Below, piece by piece: positions 32,245 through 42,523 of a stretch of 64,000 bases of DNA. The position numbers and the translations under genes were made by a program. The stretch's first letter is position 1, and each line of letters starts with the position of its first letter. This DNA is from Streptomyces cynarae (GTDB lineage Bacteria > Actinomycetota > Actinomycetes > Streptomycetales > Streptomycetaceae). Below the pieces are notes generated by a model. That model was not told the DNA's origin, did not search any database, and saw only the letters and a list, made by a program, of their open reading frames with translations. Location of the stretch: the NCBI RefSeq assembly GCF_025642135.1, contig NZ_CP106793.1, positions 1,719,001 to 1,783,000 of the forward strand. Direction: 5' to 3'.

Positions 32245-34017
32245 TCACGCCTCCTTCGGGTCGACGGGGGCGGAGGGACGACGGGTGCGCCGCAGGGGCG
32301 GCTTGGCGCCCAGGCGCTTGGGGTCGAGACCGGACCAGCTGTGGCCGTTCGCGAAGAACGTCCGGCGCGCCAGGATCGTCAGCAGCGGCTTGGTGAACAG
32401 GAAGACCACCACGACGTCGAGCAGGGTCGTCAGGCCGAGCGTGAACGCGAAGCCCTGGACCTTGCCGACGGTGACGATGAAGAGCACCGCGGCGGCGAGG
32501 AAGGACACGAAGTCGGACACCAGGATGGTGCGCCGGGCGCGCGGCCAGCCGCGTTCGACGGCGGGGCGCAGGGAACGGCCCTCGCGGATCTCGTCCCGGA
32601 CGCGTTCGAAGTACACGATGAACGAGTCCGCGGTGATGCCGATCGCGACGATGGCGCCGCACACGGCGGGCAGGTTCAGCGCGAAGCCGATGGTCGGGCC
32701 GAGCAGCGACATGATCACGTAGGTGAGGATCGCGGACACCGCGAGGGACGCGACGGCGATGGCCGCGAGGCCGCGGTAGTAGACGACCAGGTAGATCACG
32801 ACGAGAGCCAGGCCGATGGCGCCCGCGATCAGACCGGCGTGCAGCTGCTCACCGCCGAGCGCGGCGGTCACCGTGGTGACGCTGGACTCCTTGAAGGTGA
32901 GCGGGAGCGCGCCGTACGACAGCATGTTGGACAGGCTCTGGGCGTCCTCCTGGGTGAAGCTGCCGGAGATCTCCGCGTTGCCGCCGGTGATGGCCGTCTG
33001 GACGTACGGGTGGGAGACGACCTCGTCGTCCAGGACGATCGCGAACTCGTTCTGCGGGGTCGTCTTCTGCGACAGCTGACCGGTGATGTCGGCGAACTTC
33101 TTCGCGCCGCTGGAGTTGAAGGTCATCTGGACCTGCCAGCCGGCGGCACCCTGCGTGTCGTAGACGGCCTGGGCCTTCTTGACCTCCGTGCCGTCGACCG
33201 CGACCGGGCCGAGCAGGAACTTGTTCCAGACGTTGCCGTCCTTGCCGCAGGCGACGGTGGGCTCGCCGGTCTTGGCGCCCTTGCCGGCCGTGGCGCGCTG
33301 CTCGGGCTTGCTGCAGTCGAGGGCGGCGTACTGGGCCTGGAGCCCCGCCGCGCCACCGGAGGCGGACCCGGCACTCGAGGAGGGCGAGGCGCTCGCGGAG
33401 GGCTTGGTGGAGGCGGCGGCGGACGCGGAGCTCTTGGCGGACGGCGTGGAGGTCGCCTTCAGCGCGTCGGTGACGGGGCGGCCCTGCGAGGTGGCGGAGG
33501 ACGTCGGGCTGGCGGAGCCGGACGTCGCCTTGCTCTTGCTCGACGGGCTGGGCGAGGCGCTGCCGCCCGCGCTGGAGCTGGGGCTGGGGCTCGCCGAGGC
33601 ACCGGTGCCGGAGGCGTCGCGCTGCAGGACCGGACGGAAGTACAGCTTGGCGGTGGTGCCGACCTGCTCCCGGGCCTCCTTGGAGTTCGTGCCCCGGGGG
33701 ATGTTGACGATGATGTTGCGGTCGCCCTGGGTCTGGACCTCCGCCTCGGACACGCCCAGACCGTTGACCCGTCGGTTCATGATCTCGACCGCGGTGTCCA
33801 TGTTGGTCTTGTTGATCGCGTTGGGCTGACCGGGCTCGTTGACCGCCGTCAGCGTGATGCTGGTGCCGCCGGCGAGGTCGATGCCGAGACGCGGAGTGGT
33901 GTGTCCGGAGGCGAACATTCCCCCGGTGAGCGCCGCGATGGCGATCAGGATGAGGGCCAGCGAGCGCCCTGGCTTGCTCTGGGCGCTCGCGCTCCGGCCC
34001 TTCTTCGGTGCTGCCAC
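32245..34017 (-). CDS. secD: Protein translocase subunit SecD
   Basis: 590 residues. Helix 1 is followed by the P1 head region, then helices 2-6 (GLIAGAIGLALVVIYLVVYY onward) with GITADSFIVYFERVRDEIR. The first periplasmic domain has GIDLAGGTSITLTAV. The head is interrupted by about 100 residues of nearly pure Ser/Ala/Pro/Thr (about 155-260), a low-complexity insert much longer than in E. coli SecD. It forms an operon with secF. Confidence 0.96.
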   Translation of the reverse strand: MAAPKKGRSASAQSKPGRSLALILIAIAALTGGMFASGHTTPRLGIDLAGGTSITLTAVNEPGQPNAINKTNMDTAVEIMNRRVNGLGVSEAEVQTQGDRNIIVNIPRGTNSKEAREQVGTTAKLYFRPVLQRDASGTGASASPSPSSSAGGSASPSPSSKSKATSGSASPTSSATSQGRPVTDALKATSTPSAKSSASAAASTKPSASASPSSSAGSASGGAAGLQAQYAALDCSKPEQRATAGKGAKTGEPTVACGKDGNVWNKFLLGPVAVDGTEVKKAQAVYDTQGAAGWQVQMTFNSSGAKKFADITGQLSQKTTPQNEFAIVLDDEVVSHPYVQTAITGGNAEISGSFTQEDAQSLSNMLSYGALPLTFKESSVTTVTAALGGEQLHAGLIAGAIGLALVVIYLVVYYRGLAAIAVASLAVSAILTYVIMSLLGPTIGFALNLPAVCGAIVAIGITADSFIVYFERVRDEIREGRSLRPAVERGWPRARRTILVSDFVSFLAAAVLFIVTVGKVQGFAFTLGLTTLLDVVVVFLFTKPLLTILARRTFFANGHSWSGLDPKRLGAKPPLRRTRRPSAPVDPKEA

Positions 34018-34153
34018 CTTCTCGTACTCCCTCTCGAGCCGCCGCGCGCGGGGTCAGCGCACGGGCGGCCATGCCATTGTGTGGGGATTCCACGCGAAAA
34101 CCGCACAGCCCGGGCCGGGACGCGCCGATCACGCGCCCTGGCCCGGGATGCGG

Positions 34154-34660
34154 TCACTTCGCGTCGGAGTCGCCGTCGGTCTTCTTCGGCTCTGCTTCGT
34201 CGGCCTTGCCGTCGGTGTCGTCGGCCTTGGCGTCGGTCGCGGCGTCCGCGTCCTTCTTGCCGAGGTCGACCTTGTCGTCGGCAGGGCCCGAAGAGGCGTC
34301 GGCGGCGGGCTCGTCGGTCTCGGTGAGGGAGGAGGCGTCGTCCGGCACGACGGCGCCGTCGGCCTTCAGGTCGTGCTCGATGCCGTGGACGATGCGGTTG
34401 TACTCGTCGTCGGTCAGGACGGCGCCGATCGCGTTCTTCGCGAAGAGCAGCTCAACGCCCGGGCCCGCGTCAAGGAGGACCGTGTCGTCGTTGACCTCCT
34501 TGACCGTCGCGTACATGCCCCCGATCGTGCGGACGCCGCTGCCGGGCTGCATGTCGTTGCGCATTTGCGCGGCCTGCTGCTGCTTGCGCTTGGCCGAGCG
34601 GGTCATCAGGAACATGGCCCCGATGAGCACGATGAACGGGAGGAGGGTCACGATATTCAC
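34154..34660 (-). CDS. yajC: Preprotein translocase subunit YajC
   Basis: 168 residues from the GTG at 34660 (MNIVTLLPFIVLIGAMF), preceded by GAAGGAA. YajC is a small accessory of SecDF. One N-terminal membrane helix is followed by the conserved RSAKRKQQQAAQMRNDMQPG and GVRTIGGMYATV core. The last 70 residues are an acidic Asp/Ala/Lys-rich tail. About 135 bases separate it from secD. Confidence 0.94.
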   Translation of the reverse strand: MNIVTLLPFIVLIGAMFLMTRSAKRKQQQAAQMRNDMQPGSGVRTIGGMYATVKEVNDDTVLLDAGPGVELLFAKNAIGAVLTDDEYNRIVHGIEHDLKADGAVVPDDASSLTETDEPAADASSGPADDKVDLGKKDADAATDAKADDTDGKADEAEPKKTDGDSDAK

Positions 34661-34825
34661 GGGACGGAATTTCCTTCGCACGACCGCTCGATCGGCGGCC
34701 TGGTGGATGGGGGTGTGATGGGCGCCGCCCGCGAGGGCGGCATCGGCGGAGTCTAAGCGAGTCCGCACGCAAGGAACAACGCTCAGCATGGCACCCGGGT
34801 TCCTGCTGGGGCGAGTCCCGCGCCG

Positions 34826-35896
34826 TCACGCCCCGAACAGGTCCTGTTGTCCGTTTCCCCCGGTCGTCCCGCGTGGCGCGGTCAGCCCGAGGTGCGCCCA
34901 GGCGGCCGGTGTCGCCACCCGTCCACGCGGGGTGCGGGCGAGCAGGCCCTCCCTGACCAGGAACGGTTCGGCGACCTCCTCCACGGTCTCGCGCTCCTCC
35001 CCCACGGCGACGGCGAGCGTGGACAGGCCGACGGGGCCGCCGCCGAACAGCTTCAGCAGGGCCTCGAGGACGGCCCGGTCGAGGCGGTCGAGTCCGCGCG
35101 CGTCGACCTCGTAGACGGCGAGGGCCGCCGCCGCGATCTCACGGGTGATCACTCCGTCGGCCTTGACCTGGGCATAGTCCCGCACGCGGCGCAGCAGCCG
35201 GTTGGCGATACGGGGGGTGCCACGGGAGCGTCCGGCGATCTCGGCGGCACCCTGGGGGTCGATCTCCACGTCGAGCAGGCTCGCCGAGCGGTGGATGACG
35301 CGCTCCAGCTCGGCGGGCTCGTAGAACTCCATGTGCGCGGTGAAGCCGAAGCGGTCGCGCAGCGGTGGCGGCAGCAGGCCCGCGCGCGTGGTGGCGCCGA
35401 CCAGCGTGAACGGCGGCAGTTCCAGCGGGATGGCGGTGGCGCCGGGGCCCTTGCCGACGATCACGTCGACGCGGAAGTCCTCCATCGCCATGTAGAGCAT
35501 CTCCTCCGCGGGCCTCGACATGCGGTGGATCTCGTCGAGGAAGAGGACCTCACCCTCCTGAAGGGAGGAGAGGATCGCGGCCAGGTCGCCGGCGTGCTGG
35601 ATGGCGGGGCCGCTGGTGATCCGGATGGGAGCGCCCATCTCGGCCGCGATGATCATCGACAGGGTCGTCTTGCCGAGGCCGGGGGCGCCGGAGAGAAGCA
35701 CGTGGTCGGCGGTGGCACCCCGCGCGCGTGCCGCGCGCAGCACGAGGTCAAGCTGCTCCCTGACCTTCTCCTGGCCGATGAACTCGCCCAGGTCCTTGGG
35801 GCGCAGGGCGGCCTCGACGGCCTGGTCCTCACGGTCGGCGACAGAGCCCACCAGCCGCTCGGAGGCGGAGGTGTCGGTCGTGTCGTCCCAGTTCAC
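34826..35896 (-). CDS. ruvB: Holliday junction branch migration helicase RuvB
   Basis: 356 residues. It is the AAA+ motor of the RuvAB complex. Walker A is [11 protein letters not shown], Walker [11 protein letters not shown], sensor 1 VGATTRAG and the arginine finger region [15 protein letters not shown]. The C-terminal winged helix ends [15 protein letters not shown]. It follows ruvA by 15 bases in the conserved ruvC-ruvA-ruvB order. Confidence 0.98.
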   Translation of the reverse strand: MNWDDTTDTSASERLVGSVADREDQAVEAALRPKDLGEFIGQEKVREQLDLVLRAARARGATADHVLLSGAPGLGKTTLSMIIAAEMGAPIRITSGPAIQHAGDLAAILSSLQEGEVLFLDEIHRMSRPAEEMLYMAMEDFRVDVIVGKGPGATAIPLELPPFTLVGATTRAGLLPPPLRDRFGFTAHMEFYEPAELERVIHRSASLLDVEIDPQGAAEIAGRSRGTPRIANRLLRRVRDYAQVKADGVITREIAAAALAVYEVDARGLDRLDRAVLEALLKLFGGGPVGLSTLAVAVGEERETVEEVAEPFLVREGLLARTPRGRVATPAAWAHLGLTAPRGTTGGNGQQDLFGA

Positions 35897-35911
35897 TTGA
35901 CGTCTCCTGGC

Positions 35912-36517
35912 TCAGCGGGCTCGGTTCAGGGTCTGCAGGGCCGCCTTGAGGAGGGCGCCCACCTGGGGTGTGCCCCCGGCGGCCTCGGCCTGCGGGGCGA
36001 CCGCGGCGACCGCCTCCTCGGCCTCCCGGGTCGCGTACCCGAGGCCGACCAGGGCGGCGTGCAGCTGGTCGCGCCAGCCGGAGGCGGCGGGTGCGGCGGC
36101 CGCGGGGGCGCCGACCGGCTCGCCCAGGCGGTCCTTCAGCTCCAGGAGCAGCTTCTGGGCGCCCTTCTTGCCGATGCCGGGGACCGCGACGAGCGCCTTC
36201 TCGTCACCGGTCGCCACGGCGCGGCGCAGCGCGTCCGGGGAGTGCACGGCCAGCATGGACTGCGCCAGGCGCGGGCCGACACCGCTCGCGGTCTGCAGCA
36301 GCTCGAAGACCTGGCGCTCGTCGTCGTCCGCGAAGCCGTACAGGGTCAGCGAGTCCTCCCGGACGACCAGGGAGGTCGCGAGCTTCGTCTGCTGGCCGAG
36401 CCGGAGCCCGGAGAGCGTGTTCGGCGTGCACTGGACGGCGATGCCGATGCCGCCCACCTCGACCACCGCGGAGTCCGGGGCGAGGGCGGCGACCGGGCCG
36501 CTGACGAAGGCGATCAT
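35912..36517 (-). CDS. ruvA: Holliday junction branch migration protein RuvA
   Basis: 201 residues from the ATG at 36517, overlapping the ruvC stop by ATGA. It has an N-terminal OB fold ([20 protein letters not shown]), helix-hairpin-helix motifs ([13 protein letters not shown] and [18 protein letters not shown]), an Ala/Pro linker and the C-terminal RuvB-binding domain ([19 protein letters not shown]). It binds four-way junctions and loads RuvB. Confidence 0.97.
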   Translation of the reverse strand: MIAFVSGPVAALAPDSAVVEVGGIGIAVQCTPNTLSGLRLGQQTKLATSLVVREDSLTLYGFADDDERQVFELLQTASGVGPRLAQSMLAVHSPDALRRAVATGDEKALVAVPGIGKKGAQKLLLELKDRLGEPVGAPAAAAPAASGWRDQLHAALVGLGYATREAEEAVAAVAPQAEAAGGTPQVGALLKAALQTLNRAR

Positions 36518-37056
36518 GCGGTACGGCCTTTCGATACGTGCTTCGATGCGTGCAGGGCGACGGCCTGCTGGAGCCGGTTCTGCGCGGGGGCGCGCCAGAT
36601 GTGGCAGATGGCGAGAGCGAGGGCGTCGGCGGCGTCGGCGGGCTTGGGGGGCGCGTCCAGCCGAAGCAGCCGCGTGACCATCGCGCCGACCTGCGCCTTG
36701 TCGGCACGTCCGGTGCCGGTGACGGCCGCCTTGACCTCGCTCGGGGTGTGCAGGGCGACTGGGATGCCGCGGCGGGCCGCGCACAGCATGGCGACGGCGC
36801 TGGCCTGGGCGGTGCCCATCACCGTCCGCACATTGTGCTGGCTGAAGACGCGCTCGACGGCGACGAACTCGGGTCGGTGCTCGTCCAGCCACTGCTCGAT
36901 GCCCTGCTCGACGGCGACGAGGCGGTGGCCGAGGTCGGCGTCCACGGGCGTCCGCACGACACCGACGCCGAGCATGGTGAGCGTGCGCCCGGGCACGCCC
37001 TCGACCACCCCGACACCGCACCGCGTCAGCCCCGGGTCCACCCCCAGCACGCGCAC
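36514..37056 (-). CDS. ruvC: Crossover junction endodeoxyribonuclease RuvC
   Basis: 180 residues, GTG start. It resolves Holliday junctions. The catalytic acids are visible: Asp in [10 protein letters not shown], Glu in FVAVERVF, and the C-terminal [12 protein letters not shown]. It is the first gene of ruvCAB and is followed with overlap by ruvA. Confidence 0.97.
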   Translation of the reverse strand: MRVLGVDPGLTRCGVGVVEGVPGRTLTMLGVGVVRTPVDADLGHRLVAVEQGIEQWLDEHRPEFVAVERVFSQHNVRTVMGTAQASAVAMLCAARRGIPVALHTPSEVKAAVTGTGRADKAQVGAMVTRLLRLDAPPKPADAADALALAICHIWRAPAQNRLQQAVALHASKHVSKGRTA

Positions 37057-37212
37057 GCGCGCCCCTCCCCTTCTTCGCGGCTGAACCGCCGCCGCTCTCG
37101 CGGACCTGGCTGAACACCGTCGGGGTTCCTCGATCGATGGTTGCGGTCCGTGGACGGTGATCCCTGTCTGACGCCAGGCTATCCGGCGGCACCGACAACG
37201 ACCCGCAAAGCG

Positions 37213-37243
37213 ACGGGCCGACGGGAGTGTCCCGTCGGCCCGT
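37213..37243 (-). terminator. Terminator hairpin after the YebC-family gene
   Basis: Perfect 14-base arms ACGGGCCGACGGGA and TCCCGTCGGCCCGT with a GTG loop, 17 bases beyond the YebC-family stop. Confidence 0.8.
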
Positions 37244-37259
37244 GAGCCCAGCGACTGCG

Positions 37260-38012
37260 TTACGCGCCGACCTTCTCCATGATGTCGTCGCTGACGTCGA
37301 AGTTCGCGAAGACGTTCTGCACGTCGTCGCTGTCCTCGAGCGCGTCGATCAGCTTGAAGATCTTCTTGGCGCCCTCCTCGTCCAGCTGGACCTGCATGGT
37401 CGGGACGAAATTGGCCTCGGCGGAGTCGTAGTCGATCCCGGCGTCCTGCAGGGCCTTGCGGACCGCGACCAGGTCGGTGGCCTCACTGATGACCTCGAAG
37501 GACTCGCCCAGGTCGTTGACCTCCTCGGCGCCCGCGTCGAGCACGGCGCCCAGGACGTCGTCCTCGGTCAGCTCGCCCTTGGGGACGATCACGACGCCCT
37601 TGCGGTTGAACAGGTACGAGACCGAGCCCGGGTCGGCCATGGAGCCGCCGTTGCGGGTCATGGCGACGCGCACGTCGGAGGCGGCACGGTTGCGGTTGTC
37701 GGTGAGGCACTCGATGAGCACCGCGACACCGTTCGGACCGTAGCCCTCGTACATGATCGTCTCGTAGTCGGCACCGCCGGCCTCGAGCCCAGCGCCACGC
37801 TTGACGGCGGAGTCGATGTTCTTGTTCGGGACCGACGACTTCTTCGCCTTCTGGATGGCGTCGTAGAGAGTCGGGTTGCCGTCGGGGTCCGAGCCGCCCG
37901 TCCGGGCCGCCACCTCGATGTTCTTGATCAGCTTCGCGAAGAGCTTGCCGCGCTTGGCGTCGATCACGGCCTTCTTGTGCTTCGTCGTGGCCCATTTAGA
38001 GTGGCCGGACAT
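37260..38012 (-). CDS. YebC/PmpR family transcriptional or translational regulator
   Basis: 250 residues, standard length. The start [20 protein letters not shown] and the centre [20 protein letters not shown] are family hallmarks. YebC proteins were annotated as transcription regulators; members of the family are now also linked to relieving ribosome stalling at proline runs. It lies between pdxT and ruvC, as in many actinobacteria. Confidence 0.95.
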   Translation of the reverse strand: MSGHSKWATTKHKKAVIDAKRGKLFAKLIKNIEVAARTGGSDPDGNPTLYDAIQKAKKSSVPNKNIDSAVKRGAGLEAGGADYETIMYEGYGPNGVAVLIECLTDNRNRAASDVRVAMTRNGGSMADPGSVSYLFNRKGVVIVPKGELTEDDVLGAVLDAGAEEVNDLGESFEVISEATDLVAVRKALQDAGIDYDSAEANFVPTMQVQLDEEGAKKIFKLIDALEDSDDVQNVFANFDVSDDIMEKVGA

Positions 38013-38054
38013 CTGCCTGTCTCCTTCGCGTAACCCATCTCTGCAACGAACTCC

Positions 38055-38078
38055 CCCAGACCTTAACGGCTGGGGGGA
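38055..38078 (-). terminator. Hairpin between pdxT and the YebC-family gene
   Basis: Arms CCCCCAG and CTGGGGG surround about nine bases, just past the pdxT stop. Short but GC-rich; it may weaken readthrough into the YebC-family gene. Confidence 0.5.
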
Positions 38079-38090
38079 CCCCCAGAGATC

Positions 38091-38699
38091 CTACAAGGAC
38101 TCCGGTACCCGATTGGCGCGCACCATGTCGACGAACAGGGCGTGCACACGGTGGTCGCCGGTCAGCTCCGGGTGGAACGACGTGGCGAGTGCGTTGCCCT
38201 GGCGTACGGCGACGATGTGGCCGCCGTGCTCGGCGAGCACCTCGGTGCCCGCCCCGACGGACTCCACCCAGGGAGCGCGGATGAAGACGCCCTCTACAGG
38301 ATCGCCCTCGACGCCCTTGACGTCGACGGCCGCCTCGAAGGACTCGTTCTGCCGTCCGAAGGCGTTGCGGCGCACGATCATGTCGATGCCGCCGACGGTC
38401 TCCTGGCCGGAGCGCGGGTCGAGGATCTTGTCCGCGAGCATGATCATGCCCGCGCAGGTGCCGTAGACGGGCATGCCGTCGCGCACGCGCGCGCGGAGGG
38501 GTTCCATCACTCCGAAGAGGATGGCCAGCTTGGAGATGGTGGTGGACTCGCCGCCGGGGAGGACGAGGCCGTCGACCTCGGCGAGCTCTTCGGGGCGCCG
38601 CACCGGCCTGGCCACGGCGTCGGCCGCGGCCAGGGCGATGAGATGCTCCCGTACGTCGCCCTGGAGGGCCAGGACGCCTATGACGGGTGCGTCAGTCAT
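38091..38699 (-). CDS. pdxT: Pyridoxal 5'-phosphate synthase glutaminase subunit PdxT
   Basis: 202 residues. It releases ammonia from glutamine for PdxS. The class I glutaminase triad is complete: Cys in VYGTCAGMI, with His and Glu in SFHPELTGD. The oxyanion-loop motif LPGGESTT is present. It lies downstream of pdxS, and the pair makes PLP from ribose 5-phosphate, glyceraldehyde 3-phosphate and ammonia. Confidence 0.97.
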   Translation of the reverse strand: MTDAPVIGVLALQGDVREHLIALAAADAVARPVRRPEELAEVDGLVLPGGESTTISKLAILFGVMEPLRARVRDGMPVYGTCAGMIMLADKILDPRSGQETVGGIDMIVRRNAFGRQNESFEAAVDVKGVEGDPVEGVFIRAPWVESVGAGTEVLAEHGGHIVAVRQGNALATSFHPELTGDHRVHALFVDMVRANRVPESL

Positions 38700-38735
38700 G
38701 TGTTCGTGCAGTCCTCGTGCTGTTCCTGCGGTGAC

Positions 38736-39647
38736 TTACCAGCCGCGGTTGGCGTAGCGCTCGGTCTCGGGGAGGGTGTCGCAGTTGATGCCGACCATGG
38801 CCTCGCCGAGGTTGCGGGACGCGTCCGCGATGATCTTGGGGTCGTCGTAGAAGGTGGTGGCCTTCACGATGGCGGCGGCGCGCTTGGCCGGGTCGCCGGA
38901 CTTGAAGATGCCGGAGCCGACGAAGACGCCCTCGGCGCCGAGCTGGCGCATCAGCGCCGCGTCGGCCGGGGTGGCGACGCCACCGGCGGAGAACAGCACG
39001 ACCGGGAGCTTGCCCAGCTCGGCGACCTCCTTGACCAGCTCGTACGGGGCGCGCAGCTCCTTGGCGGCGGCGTACAGCTCGTGGTTGTCGAAGCCGCGCA
39101 GCTTGGCGATCTCGTTCTTGATCTGGCGCAGGTGACGGACGGCCTCGACGACGTTGCCGGTGCCGGCCTCGCCCTTGGAGCGGATCATCGCGGCGCCCTC
39201 GGCGATGCGGCGCAGGGCCTCGCCGAGGTTGGTGGCGCCGCAGACGAAGGGGGTGGTGAAGGCCCACTTGTCGGAGTGGTTGACCTCGTCGGCGGGGGTG
39301 AGGACCTCCGACTCGTCGATGTAGTCGACGCCGAGGGACTGCAGGACCTGGGCCTCGACGAAGTGGCCGATGCGGGACTTGGCCATCACCGGGATGGAGA
39401 CGGCGTCGATGATGCCCTCGATCATGTCCGGGTCGGACATGCGGGCCACGCCCCCGTCCTTGCGGATGTCGGCCGGGACCCGCTCCAGGGCCATGACGGC
39501 GACGGCGCCCGCGTCCTCGGCGATCTTCGCCTGCTCCGGCGTGACGACGTCCATGATCACGCCGCCCTTGAGCTGCTCGGCCATGCCGCGCTTGACGCGG
39601 GCGGTGCCGGTCTCGGGGGTCTGGGGGGTGGAGAGCTCGCTGGACAC
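38736..39647 (-). CDS. pdxS: Pyridoxal 5'-phosphate synthase lyase subunit PdxS
   Basis: 303 residues from the GTG at 39647 ([20 protein letters not shown]). The frame is open further upstream but without family support. The barrel enzyme has [20 protein letters not shown], the catalytic lysines in [12 protein letters not shown] and the phosphate loop [13 protein letters not shown]. It ends 36 bases before pdxT. Confidence 0.97.
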   Translation of the reverse strand: MSSELSTPQTPETGTARVKRGMAEQLKGGVIMDVVTPEQAKIAEDAGAVAVMALERVPADIRKDGGVARMSDPDMIEGIIDAVSIPVMAKSRIGHFVEAQVLQSLGVDYIDESEVLTPADEVNHSDKWAFTTPFVCGATNLGEALRRIAEGAAMIRSKGEAGTGNVVEAVRHLRQIKNEIAKLRGFDNHELYAAAKELRAPYELVKEVAELGKLPVVLFSAGGVATPADAALMRQLGAEGVFVGSGIFKSGDPAKRAAAIVKATTFYDDPKIIADASRNLGEAMVGINCDTLPETERYANRGW

Positions 39648-39744
39648 GGGTTTCGACCTCACTCGGAAAAAGAGGGATTTCTGCTGGACCGAGGAAACGG
39701 GACCAGTGCAGGCCACTGCAAGGGCCAATGGAGAGCCGGTGGAT

Positions 39745-39768
39745 CGTTTTGCGCCGTGGCGCGAAACG
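39745..39768 (-). terminator. Hairpin after the 181-residue membrane protein gene
   Basis: Imperfect arms CGTTTTGCGCC and GGCGCGAAACG about 20 bases past the stop, separating this gene from pdxS. Confidence 0.55.
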
Positions 39769-39788
39769 ACGGTGGCAGGCCGACGGTG

Positions 39789-40334
39789 TCAGACCGTCGA
39801 CCGGTCCGTCAGCGCCGCCGGGGGCTCGTCGTCCATTTCGAACGCCATGGGGAACGGGGCGTGCCCGGCGAGGCGGAACCAGCGCACCTTGCGGTGCCGG
39901 CGCAGGGCCCGTGCCGCGCGTACGGCGTCGTTGTGGAAACGGCGGGCCATCGGCACGCGGCGCACCGCCTCGGTCAGCTCCCGTGTGGCTGCCTCCCCGC
40001 CGGGCGCCTCGCGGACCGCCTCGACCTGCTGCGCCTCCGCGAACACGGCCCGCAACGCCTGGCTCAGCTCGCTCTCGGCGACCTCCCGCTGCTCCTCCTC
40101 GGCCTGCCGGGCCGCGTGTGCGGCCTCGTACAGGACGATCGACGCGGCCGGGTCGAGCACTCCGGAGGTGGCCAGTTCCTGGGCGACCGAGGCCCGCCGC
40201 AGCAGCTGCGCGTCGAGCGCGGCGCGCGCCGCGTCGATCCGGGCGTGCAGCCGGTCGAGCCGCCCCGCGGTCCAGCTCAGATAGAGGCCGATCGCGACGA
40301 GGGCGACAAGGATCCAGATGAGGGTTGCGGTCAC
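39789..40334 (-). CDS. Unknown membrane-anchored helical protein
   Basis: 181 residues, GTG start. One N-terminal helix (TLIWILVALVAIGLYLSW) leads into a long charged helical region (about 22-140) with an arrangement like LemA proteins (RLDRLHARIDAARAALDAQL). A short tail follows. No enzyme motif was seen. It lies between pimA and pdxS, where mycobacteria also carry a membrane-protein gene, so a link to envelope lipid synthesis is possible but unproven. Confidence 0.82.
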   Translation of the reverse strand: MTATLIWILVALVAIGLYLSWTAGRLDRLHARIDAARAALDAQLLRRASVAQELATSGVLDPAASIVLYEAAHAARQAEEEQREVAESELSQALRAVFAEAQQVEAVREAPGGEAATRELTEAVRRVPMARRFHNDAVRAARALRRHRKVRWFRLAGHAPFPMAFEMDDEPPAALTDRSTV

Positions 40335-40414
40335 GGGCGAAGGTTATCGGCCCGCGTTCTCCGCTCTCTCGGCTCCCTCAGGCCCGACGGAACGCCGGGC
40401 CCGGCGGCCGGCAC

Positions 40415-41575
40415 TCAGTCCCGTGCCAGGCCCAACCGTGCCCGCAGCCCCGTGCGCTCGTCCGCCGCCACCGCTGCCGCGCCCGCCGTCACCGTCTCGT
40501 AGACCGACAGGATGTCCGCGCCGACCGTCGACCAGTCGAAGCGCCGCACGTGGGCGCTTCCCCGGGCACGCAGTTCGGCTCGGCGGTCCGCGTCGTTCAG
40601 CAGGCGTACCGCGGCGTCGGCGAGGGCGTCGGCGTCCTCGTTTGCGAACAGCTCGCCGGCCGCTCCCTGGTCCAGGACCTGCGCGAAGGCGTCCAGGTCG
40701 GAGGCGAGGACCGGGGCGCCCGCCGACATGGCCTCGACGAGGATGATGCCGAAGCTCTCGCCGCCGGTGTTGGGCGCCACGTAGAGGTCCACACTGCGCA
40801 GCAGGCGCGCCTTGTCCTCGTCGCTGATCATGCCGAGGAACTCCACGCGCGAGCGCAGCTTCGCGGGGAGCGTCTCGACCGCCTCCTCCTCGTCGCCCCG
40901 GCCCGCGACCAGCAGTCGTGTCTGCGGCCGGGCGGCAAGGATCTTCGGCAGGGCGTTCATGAGGACCGGCAGGCCTTTGCGGGGTTCATCGATGCGCCCG
41001 ATGAAACCGATCGTGTCCCCCTGCCACTCGGGCCTGGGCTCGGCCTTCGCGAAGAAGTCGACGTCCACGCCGTTCGGGATCACCACCGCGTCGCCGCCCA
41101 GGTGTTCGACGAGGGTGCGCCGCGCGTACTCGCTCACCGCGATCCGCGCGCTGATCTTCTCCAGGGCCGCCTGGAGGATCGCGTATGCGGCGATCATGGC
41201 CCGGGAGCGCGGGTTCGACGTGTGGAAGGTCGCCACGATCGGGCCCTGTGCCGCCCAGCAGGCCAGCAGGCCCAGGGACGGCGAGGCGGGCTCGTGGATG
41301 TGGATCACGTCGAACGCGCCGTCGTGCAGCCAGCGCCGCACCCGCGCGGCGCTCAGGAAGCCGAAGTTCAGACGCGCGACCGAGCCGTTGTACGGCACCG
41401 GGACGGCACGCCCGGCCGAGACGACGTACGGCGGCAGCGGGGTGTCGTCGTCCGCGGGGGCGAGGACGGACACCTCGTGCCCGAGGCGGATGAAGTACTC
41501 GGCCAGATCGCGGATGTGGAACTGGACGCCGCCCGGCACGTCCCAGGAGTACGGGCAGACGATGCCGATCCTCAC
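40415..41575 (-). CDS. pimA: Phosphatidylinositol alpha-mannosyltransferase, PimA-like GT4
   Basis: 386 residues from the GTG at 41575, which overlaps the acyltransferase stop (GTGA). It adds the first mannose from GDP-mannose to phosphatidylinositol on the inner membrane face. The N terminus RIGIVCPYSWDVPGGVQFHI matches mycobacterial PimA closely. The GT-B C-domain has FIGRIDEPRKGLPVL and the EX7E motif in GGESFGIILVEAMSAG. The preceding genes patA and pgsA complete the pathway. Confidence 0.92.
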   Translation of the reverse strand: MRIGIVCPYSWDVPGGVQFHIRDLAEYFIRLGHEVSVLAPADDDTPLPPYVVSAGRAVPVPYNGSVARLNFGFLSAARVRRWLHDGAFDVIHIHEPASPSLGLLACWAAQGPIVATFHTSNPRSRAMIAAYAILQAALEKISARIAVSEYARRTLVEHLGGDAVVIPNGVDVDFFAKAEPRPEWQGDTIGFIGRIDEPRKGLPVLMNALPKILAARPQTRLLVAGRGDEEEAVETLPAKLRSRVEFLGMISDEDKARLLRSVDLYVAPNTGGESFGIILVEAMSAGAPVLASDLDAFAQVLDQGAAGELFANEDADALADAAVRLLNDADRRAELRARGSAHVRRFDWSTVGADILSVYETVTAGAAAVAADERTGLRARLGLARD

Positions 41576-42495
41576 GGCGTGCCCTTCCGGGGATCCCTGC
41601 TCGGGCCCAGGTCGGCGAGCCACAACCGCTGCAGCATGTGCCAGTCCTCCGGATGCTCGGCGATCCCCGTGGCGAAGGCGTCGGCCAGCGCCTGTGTCAT
41701 GACAGACGTCTTCTCGGCCCGGCTACCTGACCGGGGTACCTCGATCGGGGGATGCACGCGGCCCTTCATGACGGGCGAGTCGTCGTACCAGAGCGTCACC
41801 GGCAGCAGCAGCGCTCCGGTCTGCTGGGCGAGCAGCGCCGGTCCCGCCGGCATCCGGGCCGTCTCGCCGAAGAAGGTGACCTCGACGCCGGAGGCGGACA
41901 GGTCCCGGTCGGCGACCAGGCAGACCAGTCCCCCGTCGCGCAGCCGCCGGGCCAGGGTGCCGAACGCGGAGCCGCCGCTGTGCGGCAGCACTTCCATGCC
42001 CAGGCCCTCGCGGTAGGCGACGAACCGGTCGTAGAGCGTCTCCGGCTTGAGCCGCTCGGCGACCGTCGTGAACGGCGTGCGCAGCTCGGCGGTGACCCAG
42101 GCTCCTGCCAGGTCCCAGTTGGCCAGGTGCGGCAGCGCGAGCACGACGCCCTTGCCGGCGGCGAGCCCGTCGGTGAGGAAGTGCAGGTCCTTGGGGTCGA
42201 AACCGCGCCTTATGCGCTCCGGGCTCCACACGGGCAGCCGGAACGACTCCATCCAGTAGCGCAGGTACGACCGCATGCCCGCCCGCGTCAGCTCGGCGAG
42301 CCGCTCCGGGGTCGCGTCGGGCACCACGCGCGCGTAGTTGCTCTCGAGCCGTCGTACACCCTTGCCGCGCTGTCTCCAGGCGAGGTCGGCGATGGTGCGG
42401 CCGAGCCGGGTGGCGACGGGTTCGGGCAGCGTCTTCACCGTGCTCCAGCCGAGGCCGTAGAGCCCGTCCGTGAGCCGTTCCTGGAGGCTGGTCAT
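41572..42495 (-). CDS. patA: Phosphatidylinositol mannoside acyltransferase (LpxL/HtrB family)
   Basis: 307 residues. It belongs to the lysophospholipid/Kdo-type acyltransferase family; in actinobacteria the neighbour of pimA acylates the mannose of PIM. The catalytic HX4D is in LPHLANWDLAG, with the later motif LVADRDLSASGVEV. It overlaps pimA and lies 28 bases after the CDP-alcohol phosphotransferase gene. Assignment to PIM rests on context as well as similarity. Confidence 0.92.
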   Translation of the reverse strand: MTSLQERLTDGLYGLGWSTVKTLPEPVATRLGRTIADLAWRQRGKGVRRLESNYARVVPDATPERLAELTRAGMRSYLRYWMESFRLPVWSPERIRRGFDPKDLHFLTDGLAAGKGVVLALPHLANWDLAGAWVTAELRTPFTTVAERLKPETLYDRFVAYREGLGMEVLPHSGGSAFGTLARRLRDGGLVCLVADRDLSASGVEVTFFGETARMPAGPALLAQQTGALLLPVTLWYDDSPVMKGRVHPPIEVPRSGSRAEKTSVMTQALADAFATGIAEHPEDWHMLQRLWLADLGPSRDPRKGTP

Positions 42496-42523
42496 GCCGC
42501 CGCCCCGATCCTCTTCACGCCGC

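Noticed and set aside
38142..40502. 786-codon plus-strand frame across pdxT, pdxS and the next gene
   Set aside because: It crosses three verified genes antisense, with no recognisable protein sequence.
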